From positions 124,001-188,000 of the forward strand of contig JAIQFY010000001.1 of the NCBI GenBank assembly GCA_020072965.1: DNA of 64,000 nucleotides, in the 5' to 3' direction. The position numbers and the translations under genes are program-made. The stretch comes from Terriglobia bacterium. Its GTDB lineage: Bacteria > Acidobacteriota > Terriglobia > JAIQFV01. The notes below the pieces were generated by a model. The model ran no database searches, was not told the DNA's origin, and saw only the letters and a list, made by a program, of their open reading frames with translations. This document shows, one piece after another, positions 46,575 to 55,800 of the stretch; within the stretch, counting starts at the first letter, position 1; the number at the start of each line of letters is the position of its first letter.

Positions 46575-47483
46575 CTACCCTTGGATCTTCAATTCCGGAC
46601 TGTGCCGGGATCCCTCGACGATCTTTACGCTGGCGCTCGCCCCGATGCGGGTTGCACCGGCTTCCACCATCTGCCTGGCGTCTTCGAAGGTTCGTACTCC
46701 CCCCGACGCCTTGATGCCGATGTCCGGACCCACGACTCTTCGCATTAACTCAATATCCTTCGCGGTCGCCCCGCCCCCCGAAAATCCGGTTGATGTTTTC
46801 ACAAAATCCGCCCCAGCCGCCTTCGCCAGCGTGCAGGCTTTAATCTTCTCCTCGTCATTCAGGAGAAACGTTTCAATAATCACCTTGGTAATCGCCCCAT
46901 AGCGGTGACAGACATCGACCACGCCGGCGATATCTTCTTCCACCAGGGTATACTGCCGGGATTTCAGGGCCCCGACATTCATCACCATGTCCACCTCGTC
47001 CGCCCCCAGACAAATCGCCTGTTTGGCCTCATAGGTCTTCACGCTGGGCAGCGTTGCCCCCAGGGGAAAACCCACGACAGTCGCCACCTTTACGCAGGAG
47101 TCCTTCAGCAACCGTGCGCACAGCTTGACCCAGTTCGGATTGATGCACACGCTGGCAAACTGAAAGGTCCGTGCCTCCTCACAAAGCCGGCGGATCTGAT
47201 CCTCCGTGGCGTCCGGCTTGAGGAGAGTGTGATCGATGACGTGGGCAATCCCCTGGTCGATACAGGACATGCCCGAGCAGGTCGAAATCCGGTCAGCGCC
47301 GCAATCGAGGATCTTATGCGCTTTGACGGAACAATCGCCGCGGCACTCTGCAGTGCATTCCTGGCTGATGCGGTCATCGATCCAGCTGCTGTCCGAGCGA
47401 GCGGGGATTCCCCCCGCGTGCATGCGCGACCAGAGCTCGGCGGCAATCGACTCAATCAACTTCTCAAGATCCGTTGGGGACAT
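46575..47483 (-). CDS. deoC: Deoxyribose-phosphate aldolase with 78-aa N-terminal extension
   Basis: 302 aa, against about 220-260 for typical DeoC. From about residue 79 the aldolase core is complete: [15 protein letters not shown], the catalytic Asp in [25 protein letters not shown], the Schiff-base Lys in [18 protein letters not shown], and the second Lys in [14 protein letters not shown]. It cleaves 2-deoxyribose 5-phosphate to glyceraldehyde 3-phosphate and acetaldehyde. The N-terminus opens with a short amphipathic helix ([17 protein letters not shown]), a form used as an encapsulation peptide, then a linker and six Cys (43, 47, 51, 61, 69, 74) spaced C-x3-C-x3-C. It is downstream of rpiB and hpt on the same strand. 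Confidence 0.92.
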   Translation of the reverse strand: MSPTDLEKLIESIAAELWSRMHAGGIPARSDSSWIDDRISQECTAECRGDCSVKAHKILDCGADRISTCSGMSCIDQGIAHVIDHTLLKPDATEDQIRRLCEEARTFQFASVCINPNWVKLCARLLKDSCVKVATVVGFPLGATLPSVKTYEAKQAICLGADEVDMVMNVGALKSRQYTLVEEDIAGVVDVCHRYGAITKVIIETFLLNDEEKIKACTLAKAAGADFVKTSTGFSGGGATAKDIELMRRVVGPDIGIKASGGVRTFEDARQMVEAGATRIGASASVKIVEGSRHSPELKIQG

Positions 47484-47589
47484 GTTCCTATCAAGACTAA
47501 TGCGGCAGGAGCCCCCGCGTGTGGTCCCGCTCCCATCCGACTTGGCGGTGCGGATCCCCTGCGTGAAATGGAAGAAACGGCCGGCGAAC

Positions 47590-48225
47590 CTATTCCTTCC
47601 TCAAAAATCTCTTTTCGATCTCCATGATCTTGTCGACGCGCTTCTGATGGCGTCCGCCCGCAAACTTCGTGGTCAGCCAGGTCGTGACAATGTCTTTCAA
47701 TTGATCCAACGAATGCAACTTGCCTCCCAGTGACAGCACGTTCGCGTTGTTATGCTCGCGCGAATTCCGCGCAGTGGCTTTATCGTAACACAGGGCTGCA
47801 CGAATTCCAGGCACCTTGTTGGCGGCCATGGCGGACCCGATCCCGGCGCCGTCAATCATAATTCCCTGCCGGCATTCCCCTTTGGCGACCGCCTGCGCCA
47901 CCAGATAGGCATAATCCGGGTAATCGACAGGCTCGCTGTCGTAGGTCCCATAGTCTTTGACAGTAAAATGAAGCTCATCGAGAAGAAACTTCTTCAGCTG
48001 CTCCTTCATGGCAAAACCGCCATGGTCAGCCCCGAGCGCAATCGAGCGGTCAGCAGAAGCCGGTGAGCCGATCGCGTCCTTCGGCAGAAGGACAATCGTG
48101 ACCCCGCGCTCAGCCGCTTCCTCCCGCGCGCTGTCGGTCACGATGGCCTCAGCCGCGACTTCAATTCGGGCTCCCCGCTCCAGGGGGAGGATATCCTGCC
48201 GCGTCAAAACTTTGAGTGGGTTCAT
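47590..48225 (-). CDS. rpiB: RpiB/LacA-type sugar-phosphate isomerase with N-terminal extension
   Basis: 211 aa; RpiB proteins are usually about 145-160. Residues 1-60 are extra ([19 protein letters not shown]... [20 protein letters not shown]) and resemble the N-terminal segment found on EutQ and other microcompartment proteins. The isomerase core begins near residue 61: [49 protein letters not shown]. The position of E. coli Cys66 (ICGTGVG) is Asp125 here ([14 protein letters not shown]), as seen in the LacA side of galactose-6-phosphate isomerase. The catalytic His of the HNNANV segment is conserved. Substrate could be ribose 5-phosphate or another aldose phosphate. It lies between hpt and deoC on the same strand, 16 nt after hpt. 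Confidence 0.9.
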   Translation of the reverse strand: MNPLKVLTRQDILPLERGARIEVAAEAIVTDSAREEAAERGVTIVLLPKDAIGSPASADRSIALGADHGGFAMKEQLKKFLLDELHFTVKDYGTYDSEPVDYPDYAYLVAQAVAKGECRQGIMIDGAGIGSAMAANKVPGIRAALCYDKATARNSREHNNANVLSLGGKLHSLDQLKDIVTTWLTTKFAGGRHQKRVDKIMEIEKRFLRKE

Positions 48226-48241
48226 TGCAGAATGAAGGCGG

Positions 48242-48799
48242 CTAGTGGATGTCTGCGTTGGGATCGATCACGACACAGATGTCGGGAAGATTCCGGTACT
48301 TCTGTCCGACATCCAGGCCATACCCCACCACAAACTTGTCCGGAATATCGAAGCCAATGTAATCGGCGTGAACTTCCTTGATGCGTCTTGCCGGTTTATT
48401 TAAGAGCGCGCAAATCTTCAAGGACGCCGGTCTTCGGTTCACCAGATAGTCCTGAAGGTAACTGAGGGTTAACCCGGTGTCCAGGATGTCTTCGATCAGA
48501 ATGACATCCCGTCCTTCAATCGAGGAGTCGAGATCCTTGGTAATTCGAACCACCCCGGAACTCTTGGTGCTCGCCCCATAACTCGAAACAGCGATGAAAT
48601 CCAGCGACAAGGGAAGGGGGATGTTACGGACCAGATCCGAGAGAAAGATGCAGGCCCCCTTCAGGATCGCAATCAAATGAGGCGTCCGCCCCTGATAATC
48701 AGCCGTGATTCGCTGTCCCAGTTCCTGAACGCGTTTCTGGATCGCTTCATGAGACAACAGAAGCTCGAGGTTGCTTCGAAAGGACGCCGGCGCAGACAT
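48242..48799 (-). CDS. hpt: Hypoxanthine phosphoribosyltransferase
   Basis: 185-aa purine salvage enzyme making IMP/GMP from hypoxanthine/guanine and PRPP. Visible motifs: LIAILKGACIFLSDLVRNI, FIAVSSYGASTKSSGVVRITKDLD (flexible loop), PRPP-binding VILIEDILDTGLTLSYLQ, KPARRIKEVHADYIGFDIPDKFVVGYGLDVGQKYRNLPDI at the C-terminus. The length is normal (about 180). It is the first gene of the hpt-rpiB-deoC run on the minus strand and diverges from a TonB receptor gene about 550 nt away. Confidence 0.95.
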   Translation of the reverse strand: MSAPASFRSNLELLLSHEAIQKRVQELGQRITADYQGRTPHLIAILKGACIFLSDLVRNIPLPLSLDFIAVSSYGASTKSSGVVRITKDLDSSIEGRDVILIEDILDTGLTLSYLQDYLVNRRPASLKICALLNKPARRIKEVHADYIGFDIPDKFVVGYGLDVGQKYRNLPDICVVIDPNADIH

Positions 48800-49351
48800 T
48801 TATTTTTCCTCAAAAGAGAGGTGAGAAGCAGTCGAACAGTAGCCCGCAATTTACACCATTTGTGCTAGGTTGGCAAGGCGCGCATACAAAGTATTTGGTA
48901 GGACGGCTTGACCTCCCCTCAAATTCGAGCTACATTCCTCCACAGAATTAGGGTTGGATGTCGGGGGGCTGATTGTTTTTCCGCAGGCGCAGTCCAGAGT
49001 CATATCTCACAAGTCTATTTGGGTGAACCCTCAGGCATCAGAGTTTTTCCAGGCAATAGAACGTGCGCGGACAGATACCCCATCGCGAAGGCTGCTCATT
49101 CTCCCTTCTACAGACGAAGAGGCAAAAGGAAGGATAGGCTCAACCGTAGGCTCTCTCCAAGTTAAATATCGGCATCATTGAATGACGACAATGCGTGTGT
49201 CGATTCATCCCCAGATCTGCAAGTTCGATTTAAAGTTTGACACCTCTCCTCGGGGGAGTGTCTCGCGTGTGAGATCAGCGTTAACTCTCGCCCCGGATTT
49301 CGATGTTCGAGAACATACTAATCGCAATGAAACAATTCCTAAGGAGGAACA
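48800..49351. other. Intergenic region between hpt and the first receptor
   Basis: About 550 nt. No convincing gene. A GC-rich hairpin lies at 49239-49262 (GACAC ... GTGTC), and a perfect 12-nt palindrome TGTTCGAGAACA lies near 49301-49312, close to the receptor start; both may be regulatory. Confidence 0.5.
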
Positions 49352-52300
49352 ATGAGAATCACAAATTCTCTCCGCTTATGGGCCATTCTCTCAGTCTTGG
49401 TGTTCTTGGCCGCGACGCCGGCACTTGCACAATCGCAGGCGAGCACTGGCCAGATTGTCGGGATTGTTTCGGACCAGACAGGCGCAGCGATTCCCAGCGC
49501 TAAAGTGACCATCGTCAATCCGGCCACCGGTCTGATCCGAGAGTTGTTGACGAATGACGTCGGGCAATACCGGGCCCAGCTCCTGCCCCCTGCCAAGTAT
49601 TCGGTAACGGTTGAAAAGCAGGGATTCAGCACCGCCAAGGAGCCGGATGTGGTAGTGACGGTCGGCAGTTCCATCGACCTCAACATCACGATGCAAGTGG
49701 GAGGTCTGAGCCAAGTGGTCGAAGTCTCCGCGGCCCAACTTGAAGTCACCCGCTCAGAGGCGGGGTCGACGCTGAACGACGACTATATTTCGAACCTTCC
49801 TATCAATGGCCGCCGGTTCCATGACTTTGTCACGATCACACCCACGGTTCAGGTGGAGCCCCAGCGACAACAGCTTTCCTTTGTGGGCCAACGTGGAATC
49901 AATGGGAACGTCAACATCGATGGGGCGGATTATAACGAGCCCTTCTTCGGCGGTCTCCGCGGCGGAGAGCGGTCTAACCTCGCCTTTACGATTCCTCAGG
50001 AGTCCATCCAGGAATTTCAGGTCGTGGCACAGGGGTACTCCGCCGAATTTGGCCGGTCTACGGGTGGACTGGTCAATGCCATCACGAAATCGGGCACCAA
50101 TGAGTTTCATGGAACCATCTTTTCCCTCATGCGTCTCAAAGGACTAGGGGCCAATAACGCCTTTGGCCAGCGCGCCGTGACGAACCAATGGCAGGAAGGG
50201 GGTTCCGCGGGCGGTCCCATCCGGAAGGATAAAACTTTCCTCTTTGGTTCCATTGAGCGGCAGGACCAGAGAATCCCGCGGCAGGTGGGATTCACGGCGT
50301 TGAACAACGTCGTCCGGGATGCCACCAACGCTGAAGCCTTCGATTACTTCAAAACGCTGGAGGGACCCTATACAGCGACCAACGATGCGACGGCTTTTCT
50401 GGTCAAGATTGACAACAACTTCGGGATCAAGAATCGGCTGTCGGTCCGATACAACTATTCGAGAAACACCGGATTGAATGCCGTCAACGCCGGGACACAA
50501 ATTGACCCCACCACCAACACCGCACTTACGAATAACGGGACGGAGGGCGATCGAATCCATACCATCGCAGGACAGTTGACCACGGTCTTCTCCTCGAACC
50601 TCCTGAATGAGCTCAGGATGCAGTATTCCCGCGAAGAGCGCCCCCGCGATGCCAATGCGATCGCCACAACCGTCGAAGCCAGCGGGGTCGGGAGTTATGG
50701 GACCGTGAGTTTCCTGCCAACAACGGCGACTGACTATCGGATCCAGCTCTCCAACTCGATTGCCTGGACCAAAGGCAGCCACAGCATTCGCGTCGGCGGA
50801 GAATACAATTACACCAACATCTTCCAGCTTTTTGCGTTCGACCAAAGCGGGGCCTTCCGTTTTACCGGGAGCGTCCCGACGACGAATCTCCAAATCATGT
50901 CGCTCAATGCCGCCCAGCCCACCAAGAACCGGTTTGATAACACGACGGCTTTTTATCAACACGCCCTGGGCAACGGGACCCTGGGGGCGGGGGCCAACGG
51001 GTTGGCGTTCTTCGCACAAGATAACTGGAGAATCAGCCGCCGATTCACGTTGAACTATGGTTTGCGCTGGGAGGCGGCACTGAACCCCCCACCTGAGGCG
51101 AACAACACCTCCATGATCAACAAGGTTCAGAACGTCACATTCCCCGTCGGGCTCTCGTTCGATCCCACCTTCATTCCTGACCAGACCAAGCAGTTTGCAC
51201 CCCGCCTGGGGTTTGCCTTTGATCCCAAGGGGGATGGAACCACCGTGATTCGCGGCAACGCGGGAGTCTTCTATGCCCCTACCCCTCTCCTGGTCTTTTC
51301 CAATCCCCTGAACAATTTCCGTATCCCTCCTGGAGACCTGCGCATCCGCTTGCCCCTTGCCGTCCCGGCCGGAAATCCCAACAACACGGTGTACAAGCAG
51401 CTGCTCGCGATCGGGATTGACCTGAACAAATTCTCGCTGGGGAGCTTGCCGATCCTGACGGTTCAACAGGTCCAGAGTATCGCCACGGCACTCGGTCTGA
51501 CATTCGATCCCTTTGCGGGGGCTGGGCCTCTGGGCATGGCACGGGATTTCGAGAATCCCCGATCTTTCCAGTGGGCCCTGGGCATCGAACACGAACTCGC
51601 CCGGGGTATCACGGCGGGCGCTGACTTTTATTACGTCAACACCGTGCATCTCGAACGAAACCACGAACTGGACCTTCCGGCCCCGACCCTTCGGGCCGCC
51701 GATGGACGGTTCGTCTATAACGTGCCCTCGCTCATCCGTCCTGTCTCGTCGCTCAGCAGTGTTCAGATCCGCGAGTCGTCAGCCCGCTCACTTTACAAGG
51801 GATTGGTCTTCCGGTTGAACTACACTCGTACCAAGCTCCAGATGAAGGCCTTTTACACACTCTCGTGGAACTATTCTGATGACGACAATGAGAGAAGTTC
51901 GGGCGGCTCGGACGCGGTCGATCAGTTCCACCTCAATCTGGACTATGGCTTTTCCCGCCTCGATCGCAGGCACCAGTTCAGCTGGATTACAAACTACTCC
52001 TTGCCCGCGGGATTCGAGATCAGCTGGAATGCTCGCATCTACTCGGGAATCGCCCTCAATGCAACTGCCGGAAGCGATACGAACGGCGATGCGATTAGTA
52101 CCGATCGCCCGTACTCCGCTCCCGGGGTTATCTTCCCGCGGAACTCCTTCCGGAACCAGCCGATGTACAATGTGGACATGCGCTTCTCCAAGACCTTTAA
52201 GTTCAAGGGCGATCGTTTTGGGCTTCAGTTCCTGGCTGACTTCTTCAACCTGTTCAACTTTGATAATGTCCAGATTGGTAGTACCAACTCCCGCTACGGT

Positions 52301-52441
52301 GTCGGCATCGATGCAACGGGGGCGACCGTAGCGCGCCTGGCTCAATTTCAGCGCATATTCCTGCCGGATGGAACCTACGACAAGACCAATAGCCCGGGGC
52401 CACCATTTCAGACGCAGTTGGGAATCCGTTTCACCTTCTAA
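49352..52441 (+). CDS. Oar-like TonB-dependent receptor 1
   Basis: 1029 aa. A signal peptide (LWAILSVLVFLAATPALAQ, about 8-27) is followed by a carboxypeptidase-regulatory beta domain (about 30-115, GQIVGIVSDQTGAAIPSAKV), a plug domain (about 120-230, ISNLPINGRRFHDFVTIT, IDGADYNEPFFGGLRGGE, SAEFGRSTGGLVNAITKSGTNEFHG), and a long outer-membrane beta barrel ending in the aromatic LGIRFTF. This is the Oar type that is abundant in Acidobacteria. AAGGAGG is 4 nt before the ATG. The stop at 52441 is followed by a terminator. Substrate cannot be read; uptake of polysaccharide or protein breakdown products is often assumed. Confidence 0.94.
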   Translation: MRITNSLRLWAILSVLVFLAATPALAQSQASTGQIVGIVSDQTGAAIPSAKVTIVNPATGLIRELLTNDVGQYRAQLLPPAKYSVTVEKQGFSTAKEPDVVVTVGSSIDLNITMQVGGLSQVVEVSAAQLEVTRSEAGSTLNDDYISNLPINGRRFHDFVTITPTVQVEPQRQQLSFVGQRGINGNVNIDGADYNEPFFGGLRGGERSNLAFTIPQESIQEFQVVAQGYSAEFGRSTGGLVNAITKSGTNEFHGTIFSLMRLKGLGANNAFGQRAVTNQWQEGGSAGGPIRKDKTFLFGSIERQDQRIPRQVGFTALNNVVRDATNAEAFDYFKTLEGPYTATNDATAFLVKIDNNFGIKNRLSVRYNYSRNTGLNAVNAGTQIDPTTNTALTNNGTEGDRIHTIAGQLTTVFSSNLLNELRMQYSREERPRDANAIATTVEASGVGSYGTVSFLPTTATDYRIQLSNSIAWTKGSHSIRVGGEYNYTNIFQLFAFDQSGAFRFTGSVPTTNLQIMSLNAAQPTKNRFDNTTAFYQHALGNGTLGAGANGLAFFAQDNWRISRRFTLNYGLRWEAALNPPPEANNTSMINKVQNVTFPVGLSFDPTFIPDQTKQFAPRLGFAFDPKGDGTTVIRGNAGVFYAPTPLLVFSNPLNNFRIPPGDLRIRLPLAVPAGNPNNTVYKQLLAIGIDLNKFSLGSLPILTVQQVQSIATALGLTFDPFAGAGPLGMARDFENPRSFQWALGIEHELARGITAGADFYYVNTVHLERNHELDLPAPTLRAADGRFVYNVPSLIRPVSSLSSVQIRESSARSLYKGLVFRLNYTRTKLQMKAFYTLSWNYSDDDNERSSGGSDAVDQFHLNLDYGFSRLDRRHQFSWITNYSLPAGFEISWNARIYSGIALNATAGSDTNGDAISTDRPYSAPGVIFPRNSFRNQPMYNVDMRFSKTFKFKGDRFGLQFLADFFNLFNFDNVQIGSTNSRYGVGIDATGATVARLAQFQRIFLPDGTYDKTNSPGPPFQTQLGIRFTF

Positions 52442-52460
52442 TGAGCCCGCGGGCCTGACA

Positions 52461-52498
52461 AATCGCCAATCCTCCGTGGAGGGTTGGCGATTTTTTTT
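52461..52498 (+). terminator. Intrinsic terminator of receptor 1
   Basis: Stem ATCGCCAA/TTGGCGAT with inner CCTCC/GGAGG, closed by a 2-nt loop and followed by eight T. Confidence 0.85.
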
Positions 52499-52522
52499 GT
52501 CCAATTGGCGGATAAGAACCGG

Positions 52523-52556
52523 AAAAAAAAGCGGGTCAGTTTTTCACCGACCCGCC
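52523..52556 (-). terminator. Intrinsic terminator of receptor 2
   Basis: On the minus strand a stem GCGGGTC/GACCCGC is followed by eight T (52530-52523). It serves the gene at 52898-55903, but element copy C sits between the stop codon and this terminator. Confidence 0.75.
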
Positions 52557-52573
52557 ATCAATCCCTGTCTGTG

Positions 52574-52882
52574 CGGCGATCCCGCAAAGCGCATACGCGT
52601 CAACCTAAAGAGGATTGATTTTAAAGGTGGAAGGGGACGGTTCTGTCGAATTCCCCCAGCGGAAGCTGGGGGAAAGTTCAAGTACAGCCTACAAACACAG
52701 GCTCTAAAAATAAACTACCCCTCCCCCATCCCGCTTCGCGGGATGGGGGAGGGAAGATAATGAAAATGGGATCGCTACTGTAGGCTGTAACTGAATCATC
52801 CCCCGGCTGCCGCCGGGGGGATTATGAACCGCTCGTTACACCGCTCTTAGGTTGACGCGAATGCGCAAAGCGGGATCGCCGG
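52574..52882. repeat. Palindromic element, copy C, with outer inverted repeats
   Basis: Outer inverted arms of about 36 bp (52574-52611 and 52842-52882; they share GGCGATCCCGC and CGCGTCAACCTAA) enclose a hairpin (52651-52674) with tag TTCAAGTACAGCCTAC (52677-52692), a perfect 15-bp central stem CCCTCCCCCATCCCG (52719-52733 with 52739-52753), the inverted tag GTAGGCTGTAACTGAA (52780-52795) and a second hairpin (52798-52822). The tags and hairpins are those of copies A and B. Confidence 0.8.
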
Positions 52883-52897
52883 ATTAGTTAAATCCCT

Positions 52898-55800
52898 TCA
52901 GAACGTAATCTTCGCCGCCAGCTGCAAAATCCGCGGTCCCGCGGTTGAAAGCGGGGTCCCGAAATTGGATTGCCGCACGAGGACCTGTTGCGCCGCGATG
53001 GTCTGCAATGACCACTGCGTCGTTCGGACGGTGTTGAAGTTGGTACGGTTAAAGATGTTGAAACCCTCAAAGATCAACTGCAACCGGGCACGTTCGTGAA
53101 TTGGAATCTCGCGCGTCACCCGCGGATCCACCGACACGAAATTCGGGAGTGTGAAAGTATCACGACCCAAACCCGGGAAGCGATCGGTCTGCTGATTCGA
53201 ATCGCCGTTCAAATCGCCTCCCCCAACCTTCCCGGTGAAGGGTTGACCGGACTGCGCAGTCAAAATACCGCTGAGCGACCATCCACTGGCCAAAGCACGA
53301 ACAAAGGGGTTGGTCAGGCCCTTCGCATAGTTGTTCAAATCCCACACCGTGCTCACCACAAACCGGTGCCGTTGATCATTGATGCCGAGCGCCCGGTCCG
53401 AACGGATATCAAACGTGCTCTGGATTTGTTTGCCGTCATCCCCGCTGCTGAACGGAACGACGGATGTTGCATCCGGAACGTCATCAATGACTTTGCTTAG
53501 CGTGTAGGACACTAAGAGCTGATAGTTCCGAGAGAACCGCTTATTCAACGAAACGGTCATCCCGTGGTAAATGGAATTGGCGTCACTCTCAAAGGTCTCG
53601 ATGCGGAGGAAGTGGCTGAGCGGCCGGGGGCTGGAATAGAACGGAAACGCCACCTGAGTTCCATCCGAGGTGGGCAGCGTCCTGAGCACTGGCGGCGCCA
53701 GATTGCGATCCAGGGTACGCTGCAGTTTGGCTCCCCGAACCCCTAAATACGATACCGTGATGGAGGTATCCTTCATGATCTGGTACTCAAATCCAAAACT
53801 TCCCTGCTGCACATAGGGTTGGACATAGTCTTTTGAGAAAGCGTAGATCGTGGGCGAGGGAAGGGTCACTCCGGTCGGGATGCCCGGTAGAATATTGGGA
53901 TAGGTCGGGACCCCGGCGCCCCGGAAGGTCAAGGTTTGAACGTTAATCCCATTGTTGGAGTGCGCTGTTCCCACCATGATCGAGGGGGTGCGTCCATAGA
54001 AGATCCCGTACCCGCCGCGCACGACCAGCTTGTCCGACCCCCCGAGTTTCCACGCAAATCCGAATCGAGGCCCGAAGTTGTTCTTGTCGGTATTCAGAAA
54101 ACTGGTATCGATGCCCGCCGCGGCCAATTGGGGATCCGGATTCTGCGTGGGCGGCTGATTGAAATTCTGGATGTCATAGCGAAGGCCAAAATTCAAGGTC
54201 AGGCTGGGAGTGGCATGGAATTCATCCTGAATGAACCATCCCAATTCCCAGAAGTCCGGGAAGGTGGAGGGTCCCGAAGTTCCACTGCCGGGGAATGCCT
54301 GAACGTATTGCTCCCCCGGGCCGTTCGGGACTCCGCCGGCAAAACTGGCCAGACTATTGAAGGTGTAAGACCCTGAGAAGTTTCCTGGAAAGAAGTTCAA
54401 TATTCGATCAATGTTGACATCGAATCCCGCCTTGAGATTGTGTTTGCCGAATGTGTGCGCCACATTGTCAACGAACTGGACGCGCTTGATGGTCGTCTCT
54501 CGCGGGCTGAAAGAGTTTCTTCCAATGGTCAGCACGTTTTGCCCACCTTGATTGATGACCGCCTCAGGATTGGCACTATTGGCCAGGCCCGGCTCCTTGT
54601 CCCGCGCAAACTGGAAACGGACTTCATTCACCGTGTCTTTCCAGAGGACGGAGGTGAGACTCGCGCTCACGGTGTCGGTAAAGACGTTGGAAGCTCCGGT
54701 ATGTTGAGACGAGTTCTGAGCTCCGCCATTTTCAAAGCCCTCACCATTGAATTTCTGGTGGTTGAACCGCCCGGTCAGATGGTTGTTCTGAGACAACTGC
54801 CAATCGATCTTCCACAGGAAAACGTCCTGGTTCTGGGTTCGATTCCAGCTGTCGGCCAGTGGAGTAAGAATGGCCAACGCCTGCTGTGTCGCGGGATCGC
54901 TCGGAAAGGGTTGCTTTCCGCCCAGGAACACAACGTTTGGCTGCGTGTTCCGTTGTCCGTCGTAATCAAAAAAGAAGAACGCCTTGTTTTTCACGATGGG
55001 ACCGCCGATGTTGCCACCGAATTGATTGAAGTGAAATGGCGACTTGGGACGGTTCAGCGAATTGTTGAAAAAGTCATTGGCGTTGAGCGATTTGTCACGG
55101 TAGAACTCAAAGACCGTCCCATGGAATGCGTTTGTGCCCGACTTCGTCACGACATTGATCACGGCGCCGCCAGCCCGGCCGAATTCTGCGGAGTACGAAT
55201 TGGAATTTACCTGGAATTCCTTGACCGAATCTTCGCTGAACTGGTAGGGGGCGCGGCCGGATCCGGTGCGGCCCAGGGTTTGACCAAAGAAGGTATTGTT
55301 GTTGTCGGTTCCATCAATCTGCAGGCTGTTCAAGGTTCCGCGTTGGCCCGCGAAGCTGATATCCCCGAGGCGGTTGTCCCGCGTCACCCCGGGAGTCAGC
55401 AAGACAAAATCGATGAAGTTCCGGCCGTTGACCGGCAGATCGGCGATCGAGACGTCTCCGATAGTGTTGGACACGCTGCTTCGCGTTGTTTCCACCACCG
55501 GCGCTTGCCCCGTCACTGTGATGGTTTGCTTTTGACCCGCCACCGCGGCTGTGAAATTGACAGTGAGGACTTGACCGACGGTCAGTTTGACCGAGGAGGA
55601 TTTTGAAGTATTAAAACCTGTCGCCTCAACCGTGACTTCATATTCACCCACCGGGAGTGCCGGGATGCGGTAGTACCCGGTGGTGTCCGTGGTCATCGAA
55701 CGAGTCAGTCCGGTAGCCAGATTTCTTGCCGTGACCTGGGCGCCGGGAACCACGCCCCCCGACGGATCAACCACGGTTCCTTGAATGGCGCCCCCGGTTG

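Larger units (their letters stand above)
52442..52897. other. Convergent intergenic region with terminators and element C
   Basis: Between two convergent receptors. Holds a plus-strand terminator (52461-52498), a minus-strand terminator (52523-52556) and element copy C (52574-52882). No gene is supported. Confidence 0.75.

Noticed and set aside
50144-51664. 506-codon minus-strand open frame
   Set aside because: It lies entirely antisense to receptor 1, whose signal peptide, plug and barrel motifs are clear. The antisense translation has no domain or ribosome-binding site.
54440-55606. 388-codon plus-strand open frame
   Set aside because: It lies antisense to receptor 2; it has no protein-like pattern and is a shadow of a GC-rich gene.
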